From contig NZ_VTWS01000007.1 in NCBI RefSeq assembly GCF_008727875.1, forward strand, positions 124,001 to 188,000: 64,000 nt of DNA. The letters run 5' to 3'. This DNA comes from Larkinella humicola (lineage in GTDB: Bacteria; Bacteroidota; Bacteroidia; Cytophagales; Spirosomataceae). Made by a program: the position numbers and the translations under genes. Shown in pieces: positions 43,111-52,931 of the stretch; position 1 is the stretch's first letter, and the number at the start of each line of letters is the position of its first letter. Below the pieces are notes generated by a model. It did no database searches. It was not told the DNA's origin and worked only from the letters and a program-made list of their open reading frames with translations.

Positions 43111-43617
43111 ATGAATGCAGAAGAACTTAGAAACCGGCAGGCGCCACTCAAGGATCAATACCGCAGACAACCCGAGTCTGCAATCCTAACGCTGAAAGCA
43201 ACGGGAAAAATCGGCGAAGGCATTTCGTGCAAAGTGGAAACCGGCCGCGCAATGGTCGAAGCCGGGTTGCATCCCGCAACGGGTGGCGACGGTCTTCTGG
43301 CCTGTTCAGGGGATATGCTTCTGGAAGCCCTGGTCGCTTGCGCCGGTGTGACCTTACGCGCCGTTTCAACGGCCATCGGTATTGAGCTGAAAGACGGCAC
43401 GATAACCGCCGAGGGCGATCTGGATTTTCGCGGAACCCTGGGCGTTTCCAGGGAAGCACCCGTAGGTTTTCAAACCATTCGTCTGGCTTTCAATCTGGCT
43501 ACCGATGCATCGGCGGAACAGCTTCAGACACTGGCCAGGTTGACCGAGCGGTATTGCGTCGTTTATCAGACGCTAACGCAGGGCGTTTCGGTGAAAACCA
43601 CATTTACATTTTTATGA
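43111..43617 (+). CDS. OsmC/Ohr-family peroxiredoxin-like protein
   Basis: A 168-residue OsmC-fold protein that likely reduces organic peroxides through two cysteines: the first in LLEALVACAGVTLRAV and the second in LTERYCVVYQTL. The length and the two-Cys spacing fit the family. It follows the DUF4242 gene and is ended by a bidirectional hairpin. With ahpC, ahpD and oxyR nearby it forms a peroxide-defence neighbourhood. Ohr versus OsmC subclass was not decided. Confidence 0.85.
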   Translation: MNAEELRNRQAPLKDQYRRQPESAILTLKATGKIGEGISCKVETGRAMVEAGLHPATGGDGLLACSGDMLLEALVACAGVTLRAVSTAIGIELKDGTITAEGDLDFRGTLGVSREAPVGFQTIRLAFNLATDASAEQLQTLARLTERYCVVYQTLTQGVSVKTTFTFL

Positions 43618-43690
43618 GTCGATGTGAACACCCTGATCAGGGATCAATCTAAAAGATCAATTGAATTAGTTATTGGAGGCTTGAAACAAG

Positions 43691-43718
43691 CGAAGGCCCG
43701 CAGAGCAGCGGGCCTTCG
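43691..43718. terminator. Bidirectional terminator between osmC-like and Uma2 genes
   Basis: CGAAGGCCCGC and GCGGGCCTTCG pair perfectly around a six-base loop between two convergent genes. Confidence 0.75.
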
Positions 43719-44303
43719 TTATTCCGGGTCTTCCTGAACATCGACGCCCAGGTAAATTTCGTTCATGGGAATCTCCGCGTCGACGGACTCCAGCCGAACC
43801 ACATCCGTTAGTTTCCAATACAACGCAATCCGCCAGAGGTCATTTTCTACCTCGGTAAAAACCTCGACCAGAGCATCGTCTGGACTGATTTGAACATATT
43901 CCCGGAATGAAGGTATCTGACGGTACAAACTAAATTTTTTGCGTTTGTCGTATCCCTTGGTTGATGGAGAGAAAACTTCAACGATAACCACAGGATTACT
44001 GGCAGCATTTGTATTGGGTAGATAGCTCAGCTACGGTCCACAAATGACGCTGGCGTCGGGGTAAACATACTGACTTTCAGAGATTGCCAGAGCTAAGTCA
44101 GAATTATAAGCGCGGCACGGTTTGTTGCGCATGGCACGGCGAAGTTCAGATCCAATATTGTTGGCAATAAGACTATGTGCCGGAGTTCCGCCCGACATGT
44201 TATAAATTACGCCGTCAATGTACTCGTGTTTAACATTTGACTCCTGCTCCAGCGCAACATACTCTCCAACGGTGTAGTAATTTTTGTTAACTGCCTGTCT
44301 CAT
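43719..44303 (-). pseudogene. Uma2-family (DUF820) endonuclease-like gene with in-frame stop
   Basis: Two pieces in the same frame make one Uma2 protein of about 194 residues. The N-part has TVGEYVALEQ and KHEYIDGVIYNMSGG, ending at YPDASVICGP; then comes a TAG (44031-44033), and reading on gives NPVVIVEVFSPSTKGYD and FSLYRQIPSFREYVQI, the continuing family motifs. The PD-(D/E)xK-like residues (D in YPDAS, E and K following) are otherwise intact. A single CAG-to-TAG change would explain it. It could be a true nonsense mutation or a sequencing error. Uma2 proteins are common, poorly understood restriction-like nucleases. Confidence 0.8.
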
Positions 44304-44348
44304 TTTACATCCTGATTCTGAAGACCCTAATATACTGAAAATCTGACA

Positions 44349-45428
44349 TTAGGCCGTCCGCTTCACCAGGTCGACCAGTGTTTCGATCCAGATGGGACTA
44401 TCGTTCAGGCTTTCGACCAACTGCCAGTGTTCACCGCCGTGTTTTTCAAACAATTCCTTGTATTCGACGCCCACCTCAATGATGGTTTCCAGACAGTCGG
44501 CCACAAACGCCGGGGAGAAAGCCAGCACACTCTTGACGCCTTTTTTCGCCAGTTGCGGGATCACATCATCCGTATACGGTTGAATCCAGGGATTTTTTCC
44601 CAGTCTGGACTGAAAACAGGTGGTATATTTCCCTTCGGGAATACCGAGCTCCTTCACCAGTCGCCGGGTGGTATCGAAACACTGCGCCCGGTAACAATAC
44701 TGGTTCATAGCGTGCAGTGAATCGCAGCAATCACCCAGTTTACACACCTTGCCCGTCACGTCGCCTTTCAGGATCTGGCGTTCGGGCAAACCGTGGTAGC
44801 TGAACAGTACATGGTCGTAGTCTTCCTGCGCCAGGTATTTCCGACCCAGCCGGACAAATCCTTCAATGAATTTGGGATGATCGGAGAACCGGTTGGTGAA
44901 CCGGATCTGTGGAATCACCTGCCACTTGCCGACGATTTCCATCACTTTCTCGTACACCGAACCTGTACTGGCCGAGGCATACTGCGGAAAAAAGGGAATG
45001 ACAATGATCTCGGTCAAACCCAGTTGCTGAAACGCCGAAAGACCGGCATCGATGCTCGGATTCTGATACCGCATCGCCAGTTTTACCACGTAATCGTCAC
45101 CCAATGCCTTTTGCAGCTCCCGCTCCACCACTTCACCGTAATACTTTAAGGGAGAGCCATTTGCGGTCCATACCTCCCCGTAGACCTTCGCCGATTTGGG
45201 AGCGCGAAACGGTGCGATGATTCCATTGACTAGAAACGTGCGGGACACCACCGGAATGTCGATCACCCGACCATCCATCAAAAACTCACGGAGGTATTTT
45301 CGGACATCCGGCACCGACGGGCTGTCGGGCGTGCCCAGGTTGACAATCAGAACGCCGGTTTTACCGGGCTGTTTCTGAACGGATATTGATTGCTGCAAAA
45401 CAGGCAGGGCCTGACCGGGTACTTCCAT
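44349..45428 (-). CDS. hemH: Ferrochelatase
   Basis: A 359-residue enzyme inserting Fe(II) into protoporphyrin IX, the last step of haem synthesis. Family motifs: GVLIVNLGTPDSP, the catalytic His in LFSYHGLPERQ, and the acidic site in SPAFVADCLETIIEV. A cysteine-rich insertion (VCKLGDCCDSLH, QYCYRAQC, TTCFQSRLG) is typical of many bacterial ferrochelatases, some of which hold an iron-sulfur cluster. I choose the ATG giving MEVPGQALP rather than a TTG seven codons earlier, because the predicted promoter's -7 box ends almost at that TTG. It is divergent from oxyR. Confidence 0.95.
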   Translation of the reverse strand: MEVPGQALPVLQQSISVQKQPGKTGVLIVNLGTPDSPSVPDVRKYLREFLMDGRVIDIPVVSRTFLVNGIIAPFRAPKSAKVYGEVWTANGSPLKYYGEVVERELQKALGDDYVVKLAMRYQNPSIDAGLSAFQQLGLTEIIVIPFFPQYASASTGSVYEKVMEIVGKWQVIPQIRFTNRFSDHPKFIEGFVRLGRKYLAQEDYDHVLFSYHGLPERQILKGDVTGKVCKLGDCCDSLHAMNQYCYRAQCFDTTRRLVKELGIPEGKYTTCFQSRLGKNPWIQPYTDDVIPQLAKKGVKSVLAFSPAFVADCLETIIEVGVEYKELFEKHGGEHWQLVESLNDSPIWIETLVDLVKRTA

Positions 45429-45451
45429 AGCGAGTAACTTGATTGACAAAT

Positions 45452-45482
45452 CAAAATTACAACGGAATTGGTATCAACTCAA
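45452..45482 (-). promoter_or_regulatory. Predicted hemH promoter (Bacteroidota type)
   Basis: On the minus strand TTG is followed after exactly 20 bases by TAATTTTG, matching the -33/-7 consensus TAnnTTTG. It would give a leader of about 17 bases before the ATG of hemH. Confidence 0.55.
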
Positions 45483-45501
45483 TCACTATGTTTTATTTTT
45501 G
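45468..45501 (+). promoter_or_regulatory. Predicted oxyR promoter, overlapping that of hemH
   Basis: TTG, 23 bases, TATTTTTG on the plus strand fits the Bacteroidota consensus loosely. It overlaps the divergent hemH promoter, so the two genes may compete or share a regulator. Confidence 0.35.
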
Positions 45502-45641
45502 TATCGAAATTATTTATAATCAATAGAGGGCTAAAAATGGCTGGACGGTTGAAAATGGTTAAGGGACACTGGTTGTCAAACCGCCAAAGCCATTACAACC
45601 ATTTTTAACCATCTCAACCATTCAAGCCATCACAACCATTC

Positions 45642-46577
45642 ATGACACTTTCGCAGTTAGAATACATTGTTGCCGTTGATACCCACCGCCATTTTGCCAC
45701 TGCCGCCGATCATTGCCACGTTACCCAGCCCACATTGAGTATGCAAATTCAAAAACTGGAGGACGAGCTGGGTGTGTTGCTTTTCGACCGGTCGAAGCAA
45801 CCGGTGGTGCCCACAGAAACCGGGCAACTCATTCTGAATCAGGCGCGTGATGTATTGCGAACCGCCCGGCGGATTCCGGAAATTGTGAAAGAGTCGAAAG
45901 AGGATTTTAGTGGCGAGCTTCGGTTGGGCATCATTCCGACGCTGGCACCCTATCTGTTGCCCTACTTCATTGGCCAGTTCATCGACCACTATCCGGCCGT
46001 GACGGTTCACATTCAGGAGATGATGACGGAGCAGGTGCTGGAGCGACTGAAAAACGGACTAATCGATGTGGGGATCGTGGTAACGCCACTGGATGAAAAC
46101 GGTCTGCTGGAAATTCCGCTGTTCTACGAGCCTTTTGTCGTCTATGCCGCCGACTCTCATCCGCTCTTTCAAAAAACCGCTATTTCGGCGATGGATTTAA
46201 AAACTGACGGTTTGTGGCTGTTGACCGAAGGGCATTGCTTTCGAAACCAGGTCGTTAGCCTGTGCGGAAACGACAAACGACTGAATGGCAGCCAACCGCT
46301 GCGCTACGAAACGGGTTCGCTCGAAACACTGATCAAACTGATTGATAAACAGGATGGTTTTACGCTACTCCCCTACCTGGCGACCCTTGACATGGACGCC
46401 ATCCGGAAGGCCCGCACCAGGCCTTTCGAGGCTCCACAGCCGGTGCGGGAAGTCAGTCTGGTGATGCACCGCAGCTTTCTGAAGCGGAAGCTGATCGATG
46501 CCTTGAAGCAGGAAATAGTTACCCACTTGCCCGCCGAACTGACTACAAAGAAAAAAAATACGATCGTTAGTCTTTAA
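45642..46577 (+). CDS. oxyR: Hydrogen peroxide sensor OxyR (LysR family)
   Basis: A 311-residue LysR-type regulator. The winged helix occupies residues 1-60 ([39 protein letters not shown]). The two redox cysteines of OxyR are present in [14 protein letters not shown], at C199 and C208, the same numbers as in E. coli, which form the disulfide that switches on peroxide defence genes. Expected targets are ahpC, ahpD, the osmC-like gene and perhaps hemH across the shared control region. The upstream region contains repeated AACCAT/ATGGTT units that may act as binding or folding sites. It ends 4 bases inside the convergent helicase gene. Confidence 0.92.
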   Translation: MTLSQLEYIVAVDTHRHFATAADHCHVTQPTLSMQIQKLEDELGVLLFDRSKQPVVPTETGQLILNQARDVLRTARRIPEIVKESKEDFSGELRLGIIPTLAPYLLPYFIGQFIDHYPAVTVHIQEMMTEQVLERLKNGLIDVGIVVTPLDENGLLEIPLFYEPFVVYAADSHPLFQKTAISAMDLKTDGLWLLTEGHCFRNQVVSLCGNDKRLNGSQPLRYETGSLETLIKLIDKQDGFTLLPYLATLDMDAIRKARTRPFEAPQPVREVSLVMHRSFLKRKLIDALKQEIVTHLPAELTTKKKNTIVSL

Positions 46578-47842
46578 CGCCGGCCAAACCGTCGGCGGCT
46601 ACCGCCCCGGAAATCACTGCCCGCACTTTCGCCCCGGCTTCCATTGGCACCGTTGCCCGATTGCGTCCGCGATGACTGCCCCGTGCCGGAGGAGGCCGCA
46701 GCGGTTTCCATCGGGTACGGATGATTATCGACTACCGGTATAGACTTGGTAATCAATTTGTTAATATCGCGCAAGTATTCCTTTTCTTCCGCATCGCAGA
46801 ACGATAGCGCAATCCCGTCGTGACCCGCCCGGCCCGTCCGCCCAATCCGGTGAACGTACGTCTCCGGGACGTTGGGCAGTTCGTAGTTGATCACGTGCGA
46901 CAGCTCATCGACGTCGATGCCCCGCGCAGCAATGTCCGTGGCTACTAATACCCGCGTTTGCCGGTTCTTAAAATTCGTCAGGGCACGCTGGCGGGCGTTC
47001 TGCGACTTATTGCCGTGAATGGCTTCCGCCTGAATACCGGCTTTCAGCAGATCTTTGGCGACTTTATCGGCACCGTGTTTGGTGCGGGCGAATACCAAGG
47101 CCGATTCAATGGCTTTGTCGTTGAGCAGGTGGATGAGCAGGCGTTTTTTGTCGGTTTTATCCACAAAATAAACCGCCTGTTTCACTTTCTCAGCCGTCGA
47201 AGAAACCGGTGTTACTTCCACCCTGACCGGTTTCCGCAGAATCGTATCAGCCAGTTTGGAGACGTCCGGTGGCATGGTGGCGGAGAAAAACAGTGACTGA
47301 CGTTGGGCGGGCAGTTTGGCAATCACTTTCTTGACATCGTGAATGAAGCCCATGTCGAGCATCCGGTCGGCTTCGTCGAGAACGAACAGTTCGATATGCT
47401 GCAAATGAACGAACCGCTGATTCATCAGATCCAGTAAACGGCCCGGCGTGGCAATCATGATGTCGACGCCCGCTTTCAGGGCAAGCGTCTGCGAATGTTG
47501 CGGAACTCCGCCGAAAATAACCGTATGACGCAGGTTCAAATACTTTCCATAGGCGGCAAAACTCTCTCCGATCTGGATCGCTAATTCGCGGGTAGGCGTC
47601 AGAATAAGGGCTTTAATCGGGCGGGGACCGCGTTCCGGACCTTTTTCGGCTTCCAGAATTTGCAGGATGGGAATGGCAAAAGCGGCCGTTTTTCCGGTGC
47701 CGGTCTGGGCGCAACCCAGTAAATCCCGGCGTTCCAGCAAAATGGGAATGGCCTGTTCCTGTATGGGGGTGGGGGTCGTATATCCTTCGGCGCTCAGGGC
47801 CTTCAGAATGGGCTCAATGAGCGCTAATTTGGTAAAAGACAT
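46574..47842 (-). CDS. DEAD-box RNA helicase (RhlE-type)
   Basis: A 422-residue ATP-dependent RNA helicase involved in ribosome assembly or RNA turnover. Motifs in order: Q motif ([13 protein letters not shown]), Walker A ([12 protein letters not shown]), [12 protein letters not shown] ([13 protein letters not shown]), SAT (LFFSATMP), and [10 protein letters not shown]. The Gly/Ser/Arg-rich tail after residue 385 binds RNA in this family. The ATG begins [13 protein letters not shown]. The nuoH gene is 55 bases upstream on the same strand, so they may share a transcript. Confidence 0.93.
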   Translation of the reverse strand: MSFTKLALIEPILKALSAEGYTTPTPIQEQAIPILLERRDLLGCAQTGTGKTAAFAIPILQILEAEKGPERGPRPIKALILTPTRELAIQIGESFAAYGKYLNLRHTVIFGGVPQHSQTLALKAGVDIMIATPGRLLDLMNQRFVHLQHIELFVLDEADRMLDMGFIHDVKKVIAKLPAQRQSLFFSATMPPDVSKLADTILRKPVRVEVTPVSSTAEKVKQAVYFVDKTDKKRLLIHLLNDKAIESALVFARTKHGADKVAKDLLKAGIQAEAIHGNKSQNARQRALTNFKNRQTRVLVATDIAARGIDVDELSHVINYELPNVPETYVHRIGRTGRAGHDGIALSFCDAEEKEYLRDINKLITKSIPVVDNHPYPMETAAASSGTGQSSRTQSGNGANGSRGESAGSDFRGGSRRRFGRR

Positions 47843-47897
47843 GTGTTGAATTTAATACTTGTACCTGTACAACCCTGCCAGGACAAATAAAGTGCCA

Positions 47898-48980
47898 TTA
47901 CACCATCAACAACCGCCAAACACCCGAAATCAGCAGCAGAATCAGGCCGATAGGCGTCAACACTTTCCAGCACAGAAACATCATCTGATCGACCCGCACG
48001 CGGGGAAATGTCCAGCGCACCCACATCTGCACGAGCACCGCCAACATCGCTTTTGAGAACAGCCAGAACACGCCGGTGATGTTGCCCCAGGCGGTTCCCG
48101 GCAGGCCACTCGTCCAGTCGGCCAGGCGCAGAGGGCCAAGATTGGGCAAGGGCGTATTCCAGCTTCCCAGAAATAAAATGGCTCCCAGAAAAGAAACCAA
48201 CAGCATCATGGCATATTCGGAAAGCATCAGGAGCGCAAACCGCATCCCGCTGTATTCGGTATTGTAGCCACCGACTAACTCGGATTCGCCTTCGGGCAAG
48301 TCGAACGGGGCGCGGTTACTCTCGGCCAGCGTCGTGATGAAAAAGACGATGTAGGCAATCAGTAGAAAGGGGTTACGGAGAATATTCCAGCTAAAAATAC
48401 CGCCCCAGTTCGTCACGTCCACTCCCAATGCCTTCAGTCCAAACAGGTAATTGGTTTCTTCCGAATAGATCCCCTGTTGAAAACTGATGGTCTGTAAATT
48501 CAGCGTCTGGCAAATAATCACCGCGCAAAGAATGGTCAGGCCGAGCGGTATTTCGTAGGAAACAATCTGCGCGACTGAGCGCATGGCCCCAAACAGCGAA
48601 TATTTGTTGTTGGACCCCCAGCCCGCCATCATAATGCCAATCACATCGACCGAAACAATTGCCATCAGGTAAAATACGCCCACTTCCGTCGCCGAGCCTT
48701 GCAGATCGGGGGTCAGCGGCATCACGGCATAGCCCGCAAAAACCGAGGCAAAAATGATCAGCGGAGCCAGCAGAAACAGCTTCCGATCGGCGGCTTTTGG
48801 CACAATATCCTCTTTCTGAAGCAGTTTCAGCAAATCCGCAATCAATTGCAACAGCCCGAATTTCCCCACTTCCATCGGCCCCAGCCGGTCCTGAATAAAC
48901 GCCGAAACCTTCCGTTCGAGGTAAACCCCAACGACCACAAAACTAACCGCAATGACTAAAAATATTGGAAGAGCGAGCAT
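47898..48980 (-). CDS. nuoH: NADH-quinone oxidoreductase subunit H
   Basis: A 360-residue membrane subunit of complex I that forms the quinone-entry region, with eight or so hydrophobic helices. Conserved parts: ERKVSAFIQDRLGP near the N-terminus, ADLLKLLQKEDIVP, and the highly conserved ESNRAPFDLPEGESELVGGY loop, plus EYSGMRFALLML. No other nuo gene is adjacent: a photolyase lies upstream and a helicase downstream. Either the complex I genes are scattered in this genome or this is a separated copy. Confidence 0.95.
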   Translation of the reverse strand: MLALPIFLVIAVSFVVVGVYLERKVSAFIQDRLGPMEVGKFGLLQLIADLLKLLQKEDIVPKAADRKLFLLAPLIIFASVFAGYAVMPLTPDLQGSATEVGVFYLMAIVSVDVIGIMMAGWGSNNKYSLFGAMRSVAQIVSYEIPLGLTILCAVIICQTLNLQTISFQQGIYSEETNYLFGLKALGVDVTNWGGIFSWNILRNPFLLIAYIVFFITTLAESNRAPFDLPEGESELVGGYNTEYSGMRFALLMLSEYAMMLLVSFLGAILFLGSWNTPLPNLGPLRLADWTSGLPGTAWGNITGVFWLFSKAMLAVLVQMWVRWTFPRVRVDQMMFLCWKVLTPIGLILLLISGVWRLLMV

Positions 48981-48987
48981 ATGTACC

Positions 48988-49005
48988 CACGGACTAAAGT
49001 CCGTG
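48988..49005. repeat. Short CCCACGG-type palindrome upstream of nuoH
   Basis: CACGGACT and AGTCCGTG pair around two bases, a short member of the palindrome type also present at 28466. It lies just before the nuoH start on the minus strand. Confidence 0.5.
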
Positions 49006-49159
49006 TTTGAATCCTGAGCATTAAAGATTACTCCGTTTGAAGTCGGAAAACCGTATTAATTTTCAAATATAGGCATGACTGGGTTATTATTCCCGGCTAA
49101 ATTCCGCGGCTCCGGTAAACATTTCCGTTCAACCGACCGTTGCCAAAAAAAACCATCGT

Positions 49160-50482
49160 ATGTCAAAACCTTCTTCTGAACCCGTCGCCCTGTTCTGGTA
49201 CCGCCGGGATTTGCGCCTGAACGACAATGCCGGCCTCTATCACGCCCTCCGCAGCGGTTTTCCGGTTTTGCCCGTTTTCATTTTCGACCAAACCATTCTG
49301 GACGCGCTCGACGACAAGCACGATCGCAGGCTTGAATTCATTCACAATGCTGTTCTGGAAATGCAGCGGGAGTTTCGCGAAATCGGGACGTCACTGCTGG
49401 TTCGGTACGGAAAACCGCTGGACGTCTACCGCGATTTGCTGAAAGAATTTGACATTCAGGCGGTCTATACCAATTATGATTACGAAGTCTACGCGAAGGA
49501 CCGCGACAAAGCCGTGACCGATCTGCTCTCTGAAAACGGGGCGGAGTTCCATGCCTATAAGGACCAGACCATCTTCGACCGCGACGAGATACTAACCGGC
49601 AGCGGGTCGCCCTACACGGTTTTTACGCCCTACAGCCGCAACTGGCACCACAAACTGACCGACTTTTACCTCAAATCGTATCCTACCAAAAAATACTACG
49701 CCAACTTCCTGAAAACCGCTGCGCTGCCCATCCCGACACTGGAAGAACTGGGGTTCAAACCGGTGAATGAGCCCTTTCCGGGGAAAACCGTGCGAGCCTT
49801 CCTGCTGGACCACTACAAGGAAACCCGCGATTTTCCGGCCCTAAAGGGAACCAGCGAGTTGAGCATTCACCTCCGGTTTGGCACCATCAGCATCCGCGAA
49901 CTGGCCCGGAAAGCGAAAGAACACAACTTCACGTTTTTGAACGAACTGGTCTGGCGGGATTTCTATTTTCAGGTGCTCGACCATTTTCCGCACGTCGAAA
50001 AACACTCGTTTCGCCGGGAATATGACCGTATTCCGTGGCGTAATCATGAAGACGAATTTCAACGGTGGTGCGAGGGCCGAACGGGCTACCCGATTGTGGA
50101 TGCCGGGATGCGCCAACTGAACGAAATTGGCTGGATGCACAACCGCGTCCGGATGATTACGGCCAGTTTTCTGTGTAAACACCTGCTAATCGACTGGCGG
50201 TGGGGTGAAGCCTATTTTGCCAAAAAACTGCGGGATTACGACCTGTCGGCCAACAACGGCGGCTGGCAATGGGCCGCCGGATCGGGAACGGATGCCGCGC
50301 CGTATTTCCGAGTTTTCAATCCCACACTCCAGGCCCAGAAGTTCGACCCGAAAGGCGAATACATCCGCCGGTGGGTGCCCGAATTCAATTCACTGGACTA
50401 TGTCGAACCGATGGTGGAGCACACGATGGCGCGAAACCGGGCCATTGAAAGCTATAAAAAAGGGTTGGCGGCTGCGAAATAG
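49160..50482 (+). CDS. phrB: Deoxyribodipyrimidine photolyase (class I)
   Basis: A 440-residue light-driven DNA repair enzyme that splits cyclobutane pyrimidine dimers. The N-terminal antenna domain begins LFWYRRDLRLNDNAGLYHAL. The FAD domain contains EFQRWCEGRTGYPIVDAGMR, HNRVRMITASFLCKHLLIDW and NNGGWQWAAGSGTDAAPYFR, all typical of class I CPD photolyases. An N-terminal domain of normal length and no C-terminal extension argue against cryptochrome. The ATG has a purine-rich stretch upstream. Confidence 0.92.
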   Translation: MSKPSSEPVALFWYRRDLRLNDNAGLYHALRSGFPVLPVFIFDQTILDALDDKHDRRLEFIHNAVLEMQREFREIGTSLLVRYGKPLDVYRDLLKEFDIQAVYTNYDYEVYAKDRDKAVTDLLSENGAEFHAYKDQTIFDRDEILTGSGSPYTVFTPYSRNWHHKLTDFYLKSYPTKKYYANFLKTAALPIPTLEELGFKPVNEPFPGKTVRAFLLDHYKETRDFPALKGTSELSIHLRFGTISIRELARKAKEHNFTFLNELVWRDFYFQVLDHFPHVEKHSFRREYDRIPWRNHEDEFQRWCEGRTGYPIVDAGMRQLNEIGWMHNRVRMITASFLCKHLLIDWRWGEAYFAKKLRDYDLSANNGGWQWAAGSGTDAAPYFRVFNPTLQAQKFDPKGEYIRRWVPEFNSLDYVEPMVEHTMARNRAIESYKKGLAAAK

Positions 50483-50573
50483 CGCGAAAATTGCATTTAC
50501 AAAATTGTATCTTGGATGATTACAACCTAATACGTGGTTTTGGTGTCTATACGACTACAACTTTTTGCTGTGC

Positions 50574-52931
50574 ATGCCGAACCGTTTTCTTTTCAGTTTC
50601 GCGTTCTTTCTGCTTGTTTTTCAGGAACTTATTGCTCAACGGGTGTTGCTCAATGCCACCGTCATGCGAGCCGATACGGCGCTGCCCATTGTGGGAGTCA
50701 GTGTGTTCGTGACCGAATCCGGTGCAGGAACGACCACGGATGAGCAGGGCCGGTTTTCCGTTTCTTTACGACCCGGTTCCTACCACATCAGCCTTTCTGC
50801 CGTCGGTTTTAAATCGGATCGTCCGTTCATCGTCGTCAATGCGAACCGGACGGCGGTTTTCCGGCTGATTTCCCAAACGTTTGAACTCGATGAAGTGGAA
50901 GTCCGCGACCGGCGCGCCGATCAGAACGTAAAAGACGTCCGCATGAGCCAGATTCAACTGGATGTCCGGCAATTGAAGAAAATGCCGGTGGTGCTGGGCG
51001 AACCGGACATCCTGAAAGCCCTGACCCTGCAAGCCGGTGTTTCAACGGCGGGCGAAGGCGCGGGCGGTTTCAACGTGCGCGGGGGTCGAACCGATCAGAA
51101 TCTGGTGCTGCTCGACGGTGCGCCGATGTACAACACTTCCCATTTGCTCGGTTTTTACGCCAACGTCAGTTCGGATGTGGTGCAGGACGTGAATCTCTAC
51201 AAAGGCAGTTTTTCATCGCAGTACGGCGGTCGAATTTCGTCCCTGCTGCTCGTCAACACCAGAGCCGGCAACAGCGAACGCTGGCGGCTTTCGGGCGGCA
51301 TCAGTCCCATCAGCGGACGCGTGGTGATCGACGGGCCGATTGCCAAAGGGCTGACGCTGATGGCCGCCGGGCGCGTGGCCTATCCCAACTGGATTCTGCA
51401 ATCATTTCCGGAACGCAGTGCAGCCAAAGAAAGCCGGGCTTTTTTTTACGATGGAAACCTGAAACTCAACTACGCGCCCAATGCCGCCAATACGGTTTCG
51501 CTGTCGGCCTACCGCAGTGCGGATCGCTTCAAATTTCCGGGCGACACCACCTACGGCTGGCAGTCGAACGTGGTGTCGGGCCGCTGGAGCAGCTTGCTGC
51601 GCCGGAACCTGCAACTGAATATCAATGCGTTATACAGCGGTTATCAATACCATGTCGATGGCGATACCGAGGGCTACACCTTTCGGCTGACGTCCTACAT
51701 CCAGCACCGTGAAGCCAAAGCCGATCTGTTTTACACCCTCTTCGATAAACACAAGTTGCAGGTAGGCGCGAACGGAATTCTGTACCGGATTCAAAAAGGC
51801 GACCTGGAGCCGACCGGCACTTCTTCGAGCATTAACCCGAAAACGCTGGAACCCGAAAACGCCCGCGAACTGGGTGTTTATGCCAACAGTGAATGGATTC
51901 TGACACCGGCGATCACGCTCCAGGCCGGTTTGCGATATTCATCGTTCAGCCAACTAGGCCAGCAAACGGTGTATCGTTATGCCGAACAGACTCCCCGAAC
52001 GCCCGAAACCGTGGTTGATTCGACGGTTTTTGCCGGTGGAAAGCCCATTCAGACCTACGGGGGTTTTGAACCCCGTCTGGGTTTGCGGGTGCAACTTTCG
52101 TCCAGCATGTCTCTGAAGCTTAATTACAGCCGAAACCGCCAGTACATCCACCTGATTTCGAATACCACCGCCATCACACCCTCGGATTTCTGGAAAGTCA
52201 GTGATTCATACGTACCCGCTCAGGTCGCCGATCAACTGGCCATAGGCTTATTTAAAAACCTGAACGACGACGCCATCGAACTGGCCCTGGAAGGCTATTA
52301 CAAAACCATCGACAACCTGGTGGAATACCGCAACGGGGCTACCCTCCTGCTGAACGAACGGCTGGAAACCGATCTGCTGCAGGCCCGGGGTAAGGCGTAT
52401 GGTGTAGAGGTAAGCATTGCCAAAAACAAGGGAAAACTGACGGGCCAGTTCAACTATTCCTACGCCCGGTCACTCGTAGCGGTTCAGACAGCGTTCAGCG
52501 AGTTGCAGGTCAATCAGGGAAGCTACTATCCGTCGAATTTTGATAAACCGCACAACCTGAACGTACAAACCCGGCTGGCGATGCGTTACAACTGGACGTT
52601 TACGACCAATTTCGTTTACAGTACCGGCGTTCCGGCGACCTACCCCGACGGACAATACGTGTTTGCCAATCAGCCGACACTCAATTATTCGAAACGCAAC
52701 GCCGACCGGATTCAGGATTACCACCGGCTGGATGTTGCCTTCTCGAAAGACACCCGGTTGAGCAACCGCCAGACCCGTTACAGCATCTGGACCATCGGAA
52801 TTTACAACGTGTACGCCCGCAAAAATCCGTATTCGGTGTATTTCAACCGTTCCAATTCCCGGACGGACGCCTACCGGCTGGCCGTGTTTGGCACCCTGAT
52901 TCCGTCGATCACCTATAATTTCAATTTCTGA
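50574..52931 (+). CDS. TonB-dependent outer-membrane receptor
   Basis: A 785-residue outer-membrane receptor. A signal peptide (about 1-21) is followed by a carboxypeptidase-regulatory-like domain (PIVGVSVFVTESGAGTTTDE), a plug (FNVRGGRTDQNLVLLDGAPM) and a barrel ending in ITYNFNF. It lacks the SusC-type segments and is smaller than SusC, so it belongs to the other large class of Bacteroidota receptors, paired with DUF4249 lipoproteins. The next gene is such a lipoprotein, overlapping by one base. The start ATG gives MPNRFLFSF. Cargo is not known; iron or cobalamin chelates and peptides are typical of the wider family. Confidence 0.9.
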   Translation: MPNRFLFSFAFFLLVFQELIAQRVLLNATVMRADTALPIVGVSVFVTESGAGTTTDEQGRFSVSLRPGSYHISLSAVGFKSDRPFIVVNANRTAVFRLISQTFELDEVEVRDRRADQNVKDVRMSQIQLDVRQLKKMPVVLGEPDILKALTLQAGVSTAGEGAGGFNVRGGRTDQNLVLLDGAPMYNTSHLLGFYANVSSDVVQDVNLYKGSFSSQYGGRISSLLLVNTRAGNSERWRLSGGISPISGRVVIDGPIAKGLTLMAAGRVAYPNWILQSFPERSAAKESRAFFYDGNLKLNYAPNAANTVSLSAYRSADRFKFPGDTTYGWQSNVVSGRWSSLLRRNLQLNINALYSGYQYHVDGDTEGYTFRLTSYIQHREAKADLFYTLFDKHKLQVGANGILYRIQKGDLEPTGTSSSINPKTLEPENARELGVYANSEWILTPAITLQAGLRYSSFSQLGQQTVYRYAEQTPRTPETVVDSTVFAGGKPIQTYGGFEPRLGLRVQLSSSMSLKLNYSRNRQYIHLISNTTAITPSDFWKVSDSYVPAQVADQLAIGLFKNLNDDAIELALEGYYKTIDNLVEYRNGATLLLNERLETDLLQARGKAYGVEVSIAKNKGKLTGQFNYSYARSLVAVQTAFSELQVNQGSYYPSNFDKPHNLNVQTRLAMRYNWTFTTNFVYSTGVPATYPDGQYVFANQPTLNYSKRNADRIQDYHRLDVAFSKDTRLSNRQTRYSIWTIGIYNVYARKNPYSVYFNRSNSRTDAYRLAVFGTLIPSITYNFNF

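Noticed and set aside
45520-45641. Repeated AACCAT/ATGGTT units upstream of oxyR as a small RNA
   Set aside because: Pairing is imperfect and there is no T-run terminator; left only as a note in the oxyR entry.
49160-50482. Photolyase gene as a cryptochrome
   Set aside because: It has class I CPD photolyase motifs and no C-terminal extension.
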